This document shows positions 33,112-41,550 of a stretch of 64,000 nt of DNA, piece after piece. Within the stretch, counting starts at the first letter, position 1. Each line of letters starts with the position of its first letter. Source of the DNA: Bacteroidota bacterium. Its GTDB lineage: Bacteria; Bacteroidota; Bacteroidia; Bacteroidales; Paludibacteraceae. The notes beneath the pieces are model-generated. The model did not search any database and was not told the origin of the DNA. It saw nothing but the letters and a program-made list of their open reading frames with translations. Position numbers and translations under genes: made by a program. The stretch spans positions 1 through 64,000 of the forward strand of contig JAEWUM010000053.1 in NCBI GenBank assembly GCA_023459355.1. The letters run 5' to 3'.

Positions 33112-33825
33112 TTAATCTATCATGTTGTGAAAAACATTCTGCACATCTTCGTCGTCTTCAATCTTGTCGAGCAACTTTTGTACCTGCGCTTTTTGTTCTT
33201 CATTTAATTCTTTCATGTCGTTGGGTATTCGTTCAAACTCTGCCGAATGAATTTCAAAACCATTTTCTTCAAGATACTTCTGAATAGAAGAATAGGATTG
33301 GAACTCACCATAGAGTATAATGTTTCCCTCGTCTTCCCCCAATTCATCCACACCATAATCAATTAGTTCGAACTCCAGATCATCCAGAGATACTCCTTCT
33401 TTGGGTGTGATTTTAAACACACACTTATGATCGAAGAGGAATTGTAAAGAACCCGTTGTGCCCAATGAGCCGCCATACCGGTTGAAATAACTGCGAATGT
33501 TAGCAACGGTGCGTGTAGGATTGTCGGTTGCCGTTTCTACTACGATAGCAATGCCATTTGGCCCGTAGCCCTCATAAACCATCTCTTTGTAATCTGCTTC
33601 GTCTTTTGACGTCGCTTTCTTGATGGCTCTTTCCACATTTTCTTTGGGCATGTTTTCTTTCTTCGACTGCTGAATCAACACGCGCAAACGGGGATTGGTT
33701 TCCGGGTCGGAACCGCCTTCCTTAACTGCAATGGTAATTTGTTTACCGAGTTTGGTAAATACACGGGCCATATTGCCCCAACGTTTCAGTTTGGTTGCTT
33801 TTCTATATTCAAACGCTCTTCCCAT
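33112..33825 (-). CDS. YebC/PmpR-family protein
   Basis: YebC/TACO1 family, linked to translation of difficult (polyproline) stretches and, in some bacteria, to transcriptional regulation. The 237-residue product starts MGRAFEYRKATKLKRWGNMARVFT and has the usual blocks KLGKQITIAVKEGG, NPRLRVLIQQSKKENMPKENVERAIKKA, YEGYGPNGIAIVVE, TDNPTRTVANIRSYFNRYGG and GSLGTTGSLQFLF. Length is normal. It follows the infC-rpmI-rplT operon beyond a terminator. Confidence 0.93.
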   Translation of the reverse strand: MGRAFEYRKATKLKRWGNMARVFTKLGKQITIAVKEGGSDPETNPRLRVLIQQSKKENMPKENVERAIKKATSKDEADYKEMVYEGYGPNGIAIVVETATDNPTRTVANIRSYFNRYGGSLGTTGSLQFLFDHKCVFKITPKEGVSLDDLEFELIDYGVDELGEDEGNIILYGEFQSYSSIQKYLEENGFEIHSAEFERIPNDMKELNEEQKAQVQKLLDKIEDDEDVQNVFHNMID

Positions 33826-33840
33826 AGATTTATATGATTA

Positions 33841-33872
33841 AAAAAAGGGGTTGATAATTCAACACCCTTTTT
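33841..33872 (-). terminator. Intrinsic terminator after rplT
   Basis: Minus-strand hairpin with GTTGA/TCAAC core extended by GGG/CCC and bounded by A and T runs on both sides, so it can serve either strand. It separates the rplT operon from yebC. Confidence 0.7.
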
Positions 33873-33892
33873 AGTTATGTAATCTGAAACGA

Positions 33893-34243
33893 CTAAGCGT
33901 TTTTAGCTTTCTGTACAATTGCACTAAATGCTTCCGGGTGATTCATGGCTAAGTCAGCCAATACTTTTCGGTTCATTTCAATGCCTGATTTGTGCAAAGC
34001 ACCCATCAATCTTGAATAAGAATAACCTTCCAGACGGGCGGCAGCGTTGATACGCTGAATCCATAAGGCGCGGAAGTTACGTTTTTTGTTTTTGCGGTCA
34101 CGGTAAGCATACTGCAAACCTTTTTCCCATGTGTTTTTGGCTACTGTCCATACATTGCGGCGACCACCGAAATAGCCTCTTGTAAGGCTTAAAATTCTTT
34201 TTCTTCTTTTACGTGAAGCAACGTGGTTTACTGATCTTGGCAT
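33893..34243 (-). CDS. rplT: 50S ribosomal protein L20
   Basis: Large-subunit assembly protein, 116 residues, starting MPRSVNHVASRKRRKRILSL and containing GYFGGRRNVWTVAKNTWEKGLQYAYRDRKNKKRNFRALWIQRINAAAR, as in bL20. It ends the infC-rpmI-rplT operon. In many bacteria L20 represses this operon through its own leader; no such site was identified here. Confidence 0.97.
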   Translation of the reverse strand: MPRSVNHVASRKRRKRILSLTRGYFGGRRNVWTVAKNTWEKGLQYAYRDRKNKKRNFRALWIQRINAAARLEGYSYSRLMGALHKSGIEMNRKVLADLAMNHPEAFSAIVQKAKNA

Positions 34244-34344
34244 AATTAAAAATGATTTGTGAATGTCAGCGTTCCATTTGAGGAATCTTTGAGCTGTGCA
34301 TCCTGATTTTTAAATTGGATAATGTTTAAAAGCTTTTTGAAAAA

Positions 34345-34539
34345 TTAAATACAAAGCATGTGTTTCACGTTTTTCTCGTCGCAGTTTGCTACCAAACCGG
34401 TTTGAGTCAGATTACGTTTTTGCTTTGTGGTTTTTTTAGTCAAAATGTGACTTTTAAAAGCATGTTTCCTTTTAATTTTCCCTGATCCGGTAAGGGCGAA
34501 CCTCTTTTTGGCACCGGAATTAGTTTTCATTTTTGGCAT
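34345..34539 (-). CDS. rpmI: 50S ribosomal protein L35
   Basis: 64-residue large-subunit protein: MPKMKTNSGAKKRFALTGSG, then GKIKRKHAFKSHILTKKTTKQKRNL, standard for bL35. It lies 28 nt after infC and 101 nt before rplT in the conserved operon. Confidence 0.97.
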   Translation of the reverse strand: MPKMKTNSGAKKRFALTGSGKIKRKHAFKSHILTKKTTKQKRNLTQTGLVANCDEKNVKHMLCI

Positions 34540-34567
34540 TTGTAATAATATTTAGTTGTTTGAAAAA

Positions 34568-35116
34568 TTATACTTTTCCTTTTTTTGGCGCAATGGTGAT
34601 GATCATGCGCTTTCCTTCCAGTTGAGGTATTTGTTCCGGTTTCCCAAGGTCATCCAATTCCTGAGCAAAACGTGCCAGTAATATTTCTCCCTGATCCTTG
34701 AATAAGATAGAACGTCCTTTGAAGAACACATAGGCTTTTACCTTGTTGCCTTCTTTCAGGAATTCCCTCGCATGCTTAAGTTTAAAATTAAAATCGTGAT
34801 CATCTGTTTGGGGGCCGAAACGAATTTCTTTTATCACAATCTTGGCTGAGTTGGCTTTCTTTTCCTTCTCACGCTTTTTTTGCTGGTAAAGAAACTTCGA
34901 ATAATCGATAATCTTACAAACAGGAGGTGCTGCATTTGGTGAAATTTCTACCAAATCCAACTCCAGGTTGTCTGCAATTTTCATGGCTTCATCAAACGAG
35001 TATATACCCGTTTCTACATTATCACCGACCAGTCTGACCTGACTTACACCCTTTATGTGTTCGTTGATACGATTGGGCATTTCTTTGACTGGTGCCTTCC
35101 TTTGTCTGAGAATCAA
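34568..35116 (-). CDS. infC: Translation initiation factor IF-3
   Basis: Prevents premature 50S joining and checks the start codon. The protein has the family blocks RINEHIKGVSQVRLVGDN, LDLVEISPNAAPPVCKIIDY, KFLYQQKKREKEKK, KEIRFGPQTDDHDFNFKLKHA, VKAYVFFKGR and EGKRMIITIAPKK. No ATG lies near the expected N-terminus: the open frame offers TTG 35116 (used here, 182 residues), ATG 35080 or a non-standard ATA at 35128. A strong AGGGAGG (35138-35144) is 9 nt before the ATA, which makes ATA the best match to the ribosome site. infC is known for non-canonical starts in other bacteria. rpmI and rplT follow. Confidence 0.93.
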   Translation of the reverse strand: MILRQRKAPVKEMPNRINEHIKGVSQVRLVGDNVETGIYSFDEAMKIADNLELDLVEISPNAAPPVCKIIDYSKFLYQQKKREKEKKANSAKIVIKEIRFGPQTDDHDFNFKLKHAREFLKEGNKVKAYVFFKGRSILFKDQGEILLARFAQELDDLGKPEQIPQLEGKRMIITIAPKKGKV

Positions 35117-35137
35117 TTGTTTAGCTATTGCTTGTTT

Positions 35138-35144
35138 CCTCCCT
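35138..35144 (-). promoter_or_regulatory. Strong ribosome-binding site before infC
   Basis: AGGGAGG on the minus strand, rare in this genome, 9 nt from an in-frame ATA (35126-35128) and 21 nt from the TTG at 35116. It decides in favour of a start upstream of the TTG. Confidence 0.6.
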
Positions 35145-35190
35145 AAATTAAATGATGAATACTAAATTTTATTTTAGACTTTTGAGCGCG

Positions 35191-35198
35191 CAAATATA
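35191..35198 (-). promoter_or_regulatory. Predicted -7 element of the infC operon
   Basis: TATATTTG on the minus strand. No clear -33 TTTG was found at normal distance. Transcription would start near 35184. Confidence 0.45.
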
Positions 35199-35295
35199 CG
35201 AAAATTATTTTGAAATATCATTGATTCACAGTAAAAAATAAGCATTAAACCTTTATTCTGTTTATAAATGGTTTTATGCTGTCAATCATTTTTAG

Positions 35296-35303
35296 TAAGT
35301 TTG
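35296..35303 (+). promoter_or_regulatory. Predicted -7 element of the aminopeptidase P gene
   Basis: TAAGTTTG; the start of transcription would be near 35310, 11 nt before the ATG. The -33 position has only TTTT. Confidence 0.45.
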
Positions 35304-35320
35304 CAGAAAAATAATTCTAT

Positions 35321-37114
35321 ATGCATATCATCAGCAACAGATTAAAAAAACTACGGGCAGCCATGCAAAAGCAGGGAATTGCTGCTTATATTGTGCCGGG
35401 AACGGACCCGCATGCTGGAGAGTATTTTGCGGATTACTGGAAAGAGAGAGACTGGATCAGTGGATTTGACGGATCGGCAGGAACAGCAGTAATTACATTG
35501 GATAAAGCTGGTGTTTGGGTCGATTCGCGTTATTATATTCAGGCTGATGTACAATTAAAGGATACAGGTTTTGTCGCTATGAAAATGGGATTGTCGGAGA
35601 CTCCTGATATGTTGACCTGGATAGTTGCAGAATTGAAATCCGGTGATAAGGTTGGTGTCAATCCGCTGTTGTTTTCGGTGAACGCATTCCAGTCTATGCG
35701 TAATCAATTTTCTTTTAAAGGAATTGAATTGGTGCAGGCAGATTTGATAAAACCCATTTGGGAAGATAGACCGGCTTTACCGGAACAAAAGATTTTTGTG
35801 TATGATGTGGCTTTTGCAGGACAATCATGTACGGAAAAAATGTCTGTACTCCGGCAGAAAATTAAAGAAGCCCACGCTGATGTGTTTGTGTTAAATACCC
35901 TGGATGATATTGCCTGGTTATTTAATATAAGGGGAAATGATGTCAGCTACAATCCCGTTGCTACTGCCTATGCGCTGGTTGATGAATCAAAAGCTGTCAT
36001 TTATATCCCGGCTGAAAAATTAACGGAAGAGGTTCGTTCATATTTAGCCTCTCAACAAGTGTTAATTAAGGATTATCAGCAAATTTACAATGATCTGGGT
36101 GCTGTTTCGAAAGATAAAAGAATATTGCTGGATGGCAGTAAAATAAATCAGTCTTTGTTTGAAGCTATTACTCCGGCATGTGCTGTAATTAATCACATGT
36201 CGCCGGTTACGCTGCTGAAAAGTATCAAGAACGAAACCGAAATCTCCGGCATGCGCCAGGCTATGATAAAAGATGGGGTAGCGTTGACAAGGTTTTTCAG
36301 ATGGTTGGAAAATGCTGTCGGCTCAGGTGAACTTACTGAAATCTCCATTGCAGAAAAATTATATGATTTCCGGGCTGAACAGGCAAATTTCTTTGGCGAA
36401 AGTTTTGGTACCATCGCAGGATATGCCAGTCATGGAGCCATTGTACATTACAAAGCCGATGAACAAAGCAATGCAAAGATACTTCCGGAAGGAATTCTGT
36501 TACTTGATTCAGGTGGTCAGTTTTTCGAAGGGACTACCGATATTACCCGTACCATCACACTTGGTAATCCGACACCACAACAGAAAACAGATTTCACACT
36601 GGTGTTGAAAGGGCATATTGGCATTGCTACTGCTGTTTTCCCTTTCGGAACAAGAGGTTCGCAATTGGATGTTTTGGCTCGCAAAGCGATGTGGGACAGA
36701 CACCTGAACTATGGACATGGAACCGGTCACGGCGTGGGACATTTTTTGAATGTACACGAAGGTCCCCAAAATATACGCATGGATGAAAATCCGGTAATCC
36801 TGCAACCAGGCATGTTTATCTCAAATGAACCTGGATTGTACCGTACAAATGAATATGGTATCCGTACTGAAAACCTGATTATGGTTACGCCCGATCAACA
36901 ATCGGAATTCGGTCAGTTTCTCAGATTTGAGACTCTGACACTTTTCCCAGTCGATGTGAATTTGATTGACATAGACCTGCTTACGAAAGATGAAATTGAC
37001 TGGCTAAACGCCTATCATCAGGAAGTGTATGATAAAATTGCTCCGTATTTGAATGAGGTGGAAAAGGAGTGGTTGAGAGATAAAACGAAAGAAATACCGA
37101 CAATATCAATATAA
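35321..37114 (+). CDS. Xaa-Pro aminopeptidase, three-domain M24B type
   Basis: Removes N-terminal residues before proline. The 597-residue protein has two creatinase-like N-terminal domains (PGTDPHAGEYFADYWKERDW; then ADVFVLNTLDDIAWLFNIRG) and a C-terminal pita-bread metallopeptidase domain. Metal ligands are visible: Asp in LLLDSGGQF and in GTTDITRT, His in GHGTGHGVGHFLNVHEGP, Glu in ISNEPGLY and in GIRTENL. This three-domain form is longer than E. coli PepP and resembles eukaryotic XPNPEP1. It is divergent from infC and has its own promoter. Confidence 0.93.
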   Translation: MHIISNRLKKLRAAMQKQGIAAYIVPGTDPHAGEYFADYWKERDWISGFDGSAGTAVITLDKAGVWVDSRYYIQADVQLKDTGFVAMKMGLSETPDMLTWIVAELKSGDKVGVNPLLFSVNAFQSMRNQFSFKGIELVQADLIKPIWEDRPALPEQKIFVYDVAFAGQSCTEKMSVLRQKIKEAHADVFVLNTLDDIAWLFNIRGNDVSYNPVATAYALVDESKAVIYIPAEKLTEEVRSYLASQQVLIKDYQQIYNDLGAVSKDKRILLDGSKINQSLFEAITPACAVINHMSPVTLLKSIKNETEISGMRQAMIKDGVALTRFFRWLENAVGSGELTEISIAEKLYDFRAEQANFFGESFGTIAGYASHGAIVHYKADEQSNAKILPEGILLLDSGGQFFEGTTDITRTITLGNPTPQQKTDFTLVLKGHIGIATAVFPFGTRGSQLDVLARKAMWDRHLNYGHGTGHGVGHFLNVHEGPQNIRMDENPVILQPGMFISNEPGLYRTNEYGIRTENLIMVTPDQQSEFGQFLRFETLTLFPVDVNLIDIDLLTKDEIDWLNAYHQEVYDKIAPYLNEVEKEWLRDKTKEIPTISI

Positions 37115-37233
37115 ATTCGATTCTATTTTGTAATATTTTGATGAATATTGGCTTGATTATTGTTGTAAATTGCTGACAATAATAAAGTTTTGAGATTTTA
37201 CTTGTTTATTTATACATATTGCATGAATCAAAT

Positions 37234-37264
37234 TTTGTAATGTCAAATTTTGATTTTAACTTTG
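37234..37264 (+). promoter_or_regulatory. Consensus promoter without a recognised gene
   Basis: TTTG 37234-37237, a 19-nt spacer and TAACTTTG 37257-37264, a full match to the Bacteroidota consensus. A transcript would start near 37271 and run about 450 nt through the repeat array to the terminator at 37695-37730. Confidence 0.6.
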
Positions 37265-37283
37265 CTTTCCTTTTATAGGAACA

Positions 37284-37430
37284 ATGCCAAAACGACTTAT
37301 CCAATGTGCTTTAAACCAGGTTTTTCATACTGTGATATTACCAACCGGCAGCATGCAATGGAAGTATTTCTCTCCCCCCAAAGAGCAACATCGCTCTTCA
37401 ATAAAGAGCAACGTTGCTCTACGCCATTGA
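37284..37430 (+). CDS. Possible 48-residue ORF downstream of the orphan promoter
   Basis: ATG 37284 opens 48 codons (MPKRLIQCALNQVF...). The last third is built from the hairpin repeat (PPKEQHRSSIKSNVALRH), which argues against a conserved protein. No family is recognised. It could be a chance ORF within a non-coding transcript; listed because it is the first ATG of the predicted RNA. Confidence 0.2.
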   Translation: MPKRLIQCALNQVFHTVILPTGSMQWKYFSPPKEQHRSSIKSNVALRH

Positions 37431-37503
37431 ACTAACTTGCACTACAACAAAGAACGCACTTGCTCTATAACATAGAACGCAATTGCACGATGAGCCAATG
37501 CTC
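37381..37503. repeat. Array of degenerate hairpins, period about 22-24 nt
   Basis: Successive units carry GAGC...GCTC hairpins: AAGAGCAACATCGCTCTT (37381), the perfect 16-nt palindrome AGAGCAACGTTGCTCT (37405-37420), AGAACGCACTTGCTCT, ATAGAACGCAATTGCAC and GAGCCAATGCTC (37492-37503). Stems stay similar while loops vary. Confidence 0.7.
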
Positions 37504-37508
37504 CTTTA

Positions 37509-37588
37509 TAAACATCAATTAGTTAGGAAATAAACATCAATTAGTCAGGGAGTAAACCTCAATTAGTCAGGGAGTAAACATCAATTTC
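37509..37588. repeat. 22-bp direct repeat, about 3.6 copies
   Basis: Units start at 37509, 37531, 37553 and 37575, exactly 22 bp apart, with the core TAAACATCAATTAGTCAGGG (small variations; last copy partial). It continues the period of the hairpin array just upstream. Confidence 0.85.
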
Positions 37589-37694
37589 AAAGGATTGTTG
37601 AATCAATTTGATCCATTTGTTTTGATGTAATTACAGCTTGACTTAGCTTTTTATCCTTATTATACCATGCAAAAGGTAAAATATGCACGCAAAT

Positions 37695-37730
37695 AAAGCC
37701 TTACTTCAAAAGAAGTAGGGCTTTGTTTTT
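37695..37730 (+). terminator. Intrinsic terminator before the helicase gene
   Basis: AAAGCC-T-TACTTC pairs with GAAGTA-G-GGCTTT around an AAAA loop, followed by GTTTTT. It ends transcription from the repeat region and abuts the helicase promoter. Confidence 0.8.
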
Positions 37731-37750
37731 AGTAAAAGTGTGTATATTTG
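37722..37750 (+). promoter_or_regulatory. Predicted promoter of the helicase/restriction operon
   Basis: TTTG 37722-37725, a 17-nt spacer and TATATTTG 37743-37750. The -33 element overlaps the terminator stem; only about 9 nt of leader precede the ATG at 37766. Confidence 0.5.
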
Positions 37751-37765
37751 TAGGGTAAAAACAAT

Positions 37766-40663
37766 ATGTTTAATATAACCCCCTATCACGCTAAATATTT
37801 TGCACATGAGCTGACCCGTCAGTTGCCGGCAAACGATATTGGCAAACTGACAGCTTCTTTGCAGGATGCTCAGGTTGACCTCAATCCTCACCAGATTGAG
37901 GCTGCTTTATTTGCTTTCCAGTCTCCGCTTTCGAAAGGTGCCGTATTAGCTGATGAGGTTGGATTAGGAAAGACAATCGAAGCAGGTATCATTTTGTCTC
38001 AACAATGGGCGGAACGTAAACGAAAATTGTTGATTATTTGTCCGGCTAACCTCCGTAAACAATGGAACCAGGAGTTGTTGGATAAGTTTTATTTGCCTTC
38101 AATTATTCTCGAAGCCAAGTCATTTAATCAATCCATAAAAGAGGGAAATTTCAACCCGTTTCATGTTGATAACGCGATTGTAATTTGTTCTTTTCAATTT
38201 GCCAGGTCCAAAGAATCCTATGTGGAAACGACTCATTGGGATATGGTAATTATAGATGAAGCACATCGGTTACGCAATGTGTACAAAAGTTCGAATAAAA
38301 TCGGAAATGCATTGAAATCTGCTTTATGGAAAAGGAAAAAAGTGCTGTTGACAGCTACACCGCTTCAAAACTCTATTTTAGAACTTTATGGTTTGGTTAG
38401 CATTATCGATGACTATGTTTTTGGGGATTTGAAAAGTTTCAAAAGCAGGTATAGCCATGCGCTCGATGAAACTGATTATCAGGAGTTGAAAAACAGATTG
38501 CAGCCAATATGTAAACGAACCTTGCGCAGGCAAGTACTTGAATACATCAATTATACGGAAAGAAAAGCCATTTGTGAGGAGTTTTATCCTTCTGACAATG
38601 AACACCGGCTTTATGAATTGGTGAGTGAGTATTTGCAAAGACCGAAGTTGTATGCCTTGCCAGTTAGTCAGCGGCAACTGATGACTTTGATTCTTCGTAA
38701 ACTATTGGCCTCGTCAACTTACGCCATCAGTGGTACTTTTGATACGCTGATAAAACGACTGCAAAGTATCCTCGATGCCAATGCCAACGGAGAATTAGAA
38801 TTGATTGGTTTTGATTATGAGACTTTTGACGAAGTTCAGGATGAATGGATAGAAGAAGATGAGGATAATGTGGTTAGTGATGTACAATATACAGAGGAAG
38901 ATTTAATCGCCATTCGTCGTGAGATTGATGAGTTGAAAATTTTTCGTGAACTGGCTGAGATTATTAAGGTCAATACCAAGGCAAATCATTTGCTGACAGT
39001 TCTGGTAAAGGCTTTTGAGCAATTAAACACCCTGGGTGCTCATCAAAAAGCCTTGATTTTTACAGAGTCGAAACGAACTCAGGAGTATTTGTATCGATTG
39101 CTTTCAGAAAATGGCTATTCGGTTGTATTATTCAATGGTACGAATAACGATCCATTATCCAATCAGATTTATAAAAGCTGGTTAAAAGAGCATAAACATT
39201 CTGACAAGGTAACGGGTTCTGCTTCGGCCGACAAGAGGGCTGCATTGGTAGATTATTTCCGGAATCATGCCACGATTATGATTGCAACGGAAGCGGCTGC
39301 CGAAGGGGTGAACTTGCAATTTTGTTCCTTGATTGTAAATTATGATTTGCCCTGGAACCCGCAGCGAATTGAGCAGCGCATCGGTCGTTGTCATCGTTAC
39401 GGACAAAAATTCGATGTGGTGGTTGTCAATTTCCTGAATAAGAAAAATGCTGCTGATGTTCGTGTTTATCAGTTGTTGGATGAGAAATTCAGACTTTTTG
39501 ATGGTGTTTTTGGTGCCAGTGATGAAGTGATTGGTGCGATTGGCAACGGGGTGGATTTTGAAAAACGCATTGCTCATATCTACAATGAATGTCGTACCAC
39601 AGAGGAAATTCAACAGGCTTTCGACGAATTACAGGAGGAGTTAAAACAGGCAATTTCTGAAAAGATTCAGCTGGTACGTGCGACGTTGTTGGAGAAATTT
39701 GACGAAGAAGTAAGGGAGAAACTGAAAGTTGACTTTGCCAATGCACAACGTTACTTGAACGCGTTTGAGCAAAAACTCTGGAAAACTACTCAATTCTTTT
39801 TGGGAGATTATGCGGCTTTTAATCCGCATGACTATTCTTTCGTGTTGAAAAAGAACCCTTTTCCGGAAGAAAAAATTCATGCCGGACCTTACATGATTTT
39901 GAAATCGGAAACAGGTCGGCGAAAATCGGAAATAACGATTCCGGAGGATACCAATATTTATCGCATAGGGCATAAACTGGCGCAACGGATTTTGACTGCT
40001 TGTCAGCTTCTCGATACGCCATGCACAGAAGTCGTTTTCGATTATACCCATACTCCTACGAAAATTTCAGTTTTGGAAAACCATATCGGACAAAGCGGCT
40101 GGTTGCAGGTGCAAAAACTGACTCTTCAATCTTTTGATCAGGAGGACTTCATGCTGCTGGCTTGCGTTACCAATGCTGGCGAGGTGATTGAAAAAGAAAT
40201 TGCTGAACGGTTGTTTTCACTGCATGCTGTGGTGGGTGACAAAGCGATGGTTGATGAAGATACCCGGGCTTTGTTAGTTGAAGAGTTGGAGCGTCAGCAA
40301 GCCGGTATTTTATTGGAAAACACCGAACGTAACCGGTCGTATTTTGATGCTGAAATGGACAAACTTGATCAATGGGCTGATGATATGAAAATCAGTCTGG
40401 AAAAAGAAATTAAAGACCTTGATGCGGAAATTAAACTCCGAAAATCGGAGGCCAAAAAGATGATGAATCTCGAAGCCAAAGTCAAAGCCCAGCGACAAAT
40501 TAAAGAACTCGAAAAGAAACGTAGTGAAAAACGGCAAACTTTGTATCAGTCACAGGATGAGATTGATGGGAAGAAAGAAGAATTGTTGACTGACATAGAA
40601 CTAAGATTGAAGAGAAAAATTGTGAAGAATGAGTTATTTACCCTGAAATGGAGGATTATTTAA
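37766..40663 (+). CDS. SNF2-family helicase/translocase of a restriction island
   Basis: Large SF2 ATPase, 965 residues. Motif I is DEVGLGKT (63-70), motif II DEAH (164-167, VIIDEAHRLRN), motif III LLTATPLQN, and motif VI QRIGRCHRYGQ near 539-546, the SNF2/RapA pattern. The C-terminal third has no recognised nuclease and ends in a long charged coiled coil (about residues 850-950, EKEIKDLDAEIKLRKSEAKK and RQIKELEKKRSEKRQ). It heads the cluster that contains mod and res. Related helicases accompany type III-like restriction systems and DISARM, but drmA, drmB and drmC are absent here, so DISARM is not supported. Confidence 0.88.
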   Translation: MFNITPYHAKYFAHELTRQLPANDIGKLTASLQDAQVDLNPHQIEAALFAFQSPLSKGAVLADEVGLGKTIEAGIILSQQWAERKRKLLIICPANLRKQWNQELLDKFYLPSIILEAKSFNQSIKEGNFNPFHVDNAIVICSFQFARSKESYVETTHWDMVIIDEAHRLRNVYKSSNKIGNALKSALWKRKKVLLTATPLQNSILELYGLVSIIDDYVFGDLKSFKSRYSHALDETDYQELKNRLQPICKRTLRRQVLEYINYTERKAICEEFYPSDNEHRLYELVSEYLQRPKLYALPVSQRQLMTLILRKLLASSTYAISGTFDTLIKRLQSILDANANGELELIGFDYETFDEVQDEWIEEDEDNVVSDVQYTEEDLIAIRREIDELKIFRELAEIIKVNTKANHLLTVLVKAFEQLNTLGAHQKALIFTESKRTQEYLYRLLSENGYSVVLFNGTNNDPLSNQIYKSWLKEHKHSDKVTGSASADKRAALVDYFRNHATIMIATEAAAEGVNLQFCSLIVNYDLPWNPQRIEQRIGRCHRYGQKFDVVVVNFLNKKNAADVRVYQLLDEKFRLFDGVFGASDEVIGAIGNGVDFEKRIAHIYNECRTTEEIQQAFDELQEELKQAISEKIQLVRATLLEKFDEEVREKLKVDFANAQRYLNAFEQKLWKTTQFFLGDYAAFNPHDYSFVLKKNPFPEEKIHAGPYMILKSETGRRKSEITIPEDTNIYRIGHKLAQRILTACQLLDTPCTEVVFDYTHTPTKISVLENHIGQSGWLQVQKLTLQSFDQEDFMLLACVTNAGEVIEKEIAERLFSLHAVVGDKAMVDEDTRALLVEELERQQAGILLENTERNRSYFDAEMDKLDQWADDMKISLEKEIKDLDAEIKLRKSEAKKMMNLEAKVKAQRQIKELEKKRSEKRQTLYQSQDEIDGKKEELLTDIELRLKRKIVKNELFTLKWRII

Positions 40664-40703
40664 AAACATCTTGATTATAAACCAAACACAAATTGATAAA
40701 TTT

Positions 40704-41445
40704 ATGGAAAAGACTACGATTACGAAACTAAACAAAACATTCGAGGAATATGCTTATGAGCAGGATGGCATTGAATATTGGTTGGCTCGTGAACTTCAGG
40801 AACTGCTGGGTTATGCCGATTGGCGAAACTTTTTAAACGCGATAAACAAAGCCAAAGAAAGTTGCGAAACCAGTGGTGAAGCGGTTTCTGACCATTTCGT
40901 TGACGTCACCAAAATGGTCTCGATTGGTTCCGGAGCTGAACGTAAGCAAGATGATATTATGCTTACCCGCTATGCTTGTTATCTTATTGCACAGAATGGA
41001 GACCCAAAGAAAGAACAAATTGCTTTTGCTCAAAGCTATTTTGCTATTCAAACCCGCAAACAAGAGGTGCTTGAAGAACGGATTCAGCTCATGGAACGTT
41101 TATCTGCCCGGGAGAAGCTGGCTGCCACCGAAACTGAGCTTTCAAAGAATATTTACGAACGCGGTGTTGACAATTCAGGCTTTGCAAGGATTAGAAGTAA
41201 AGGCGATTACAGCCAAACAATTGGCTACAGAAATAACAAATTTCAACGTAAGGAAGAACGATCTCAAAGGTGAACAGCATATTACAGTTGAACATGTGAA
41301 AAATAACAAAGATGTAAGAAGCCTTTTAGGTAAAAGTGGCATAAAGCCCGAAGAACTTCCTGCTGAAGAAGACATTAAGAAATTGGAACGCCGGGTTAAA
41401 ACCTTAGATAAAAAGATTGCAAAAAATAAGCTAAAGGGGAATTAA
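40704..41445 (+). pseudogene. dinD: dinD-like gene broken by internal deletion and frameshift
   Basis: Resembles DNA-damage-inducible protein D, whose N-terminal BRO-type domain is seen here (FEEYAYEQDGIEYWLARELQ, LLGYADWRNFLNAI, DIMLTRYACYLIAQNGDP, FAQSYFAIQTRKQE). The reading frame from ATG 40704 is intact to NSGFARIRSKGD near 41210 and then runs off into unrelated sequence ending at 41273. The true C-terminal part continues in another frame (AKQLATEITNFNVRKNDLKGEQHITVEHVKNN to 41445). Against the family, about 35 codons between RSKGD and the xTI(T)xK-type segment are missing, so a deletion not divisible by three caused the shift. It lies between the helicase and mod. Confidence 0.75.
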
Positions 41446-41550
41446 AACGTACGGAATATGTTTTTAATCATTATCCTTCCAAAAAGTATTACTATTTTCG
41501 TGTCAAATTAGGAATTTTACATTACAAGAAAAAATATCTGCATTAATCTC

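Larger units (their letters stand above)
37115..37765. other. Repeat-rich intergenic region before the restriction island
   Basis: About 650 nt without a convincing gene. It holds a consensus promoter with no recognised gene behind it, a possible 48-residue ORF, a hairpin array, a 22-bp direct repeat, an intrinsic terminator and the predicted helicase promoter. Each is listed separately. Confidence 0.7.

Noticed and set aside
37250..37435. 61-residue ORF over the repeat region
   Set aside because: It begins inside the -7 promoter element, has no recognisable family and its C-terminus is repeat sequence; kept out of the coding list.
37381..37588. Repeat array as a possible CRISPR
   Set aside because: Units are contiguous, with no unique spacers of constant length, sequence drifts between units, and no cas genes are present.
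39182..39613. 143-residue minus-strand ORF opposite the helicase
   Set aside because: Lies over conserved helicase motifs with no family match.
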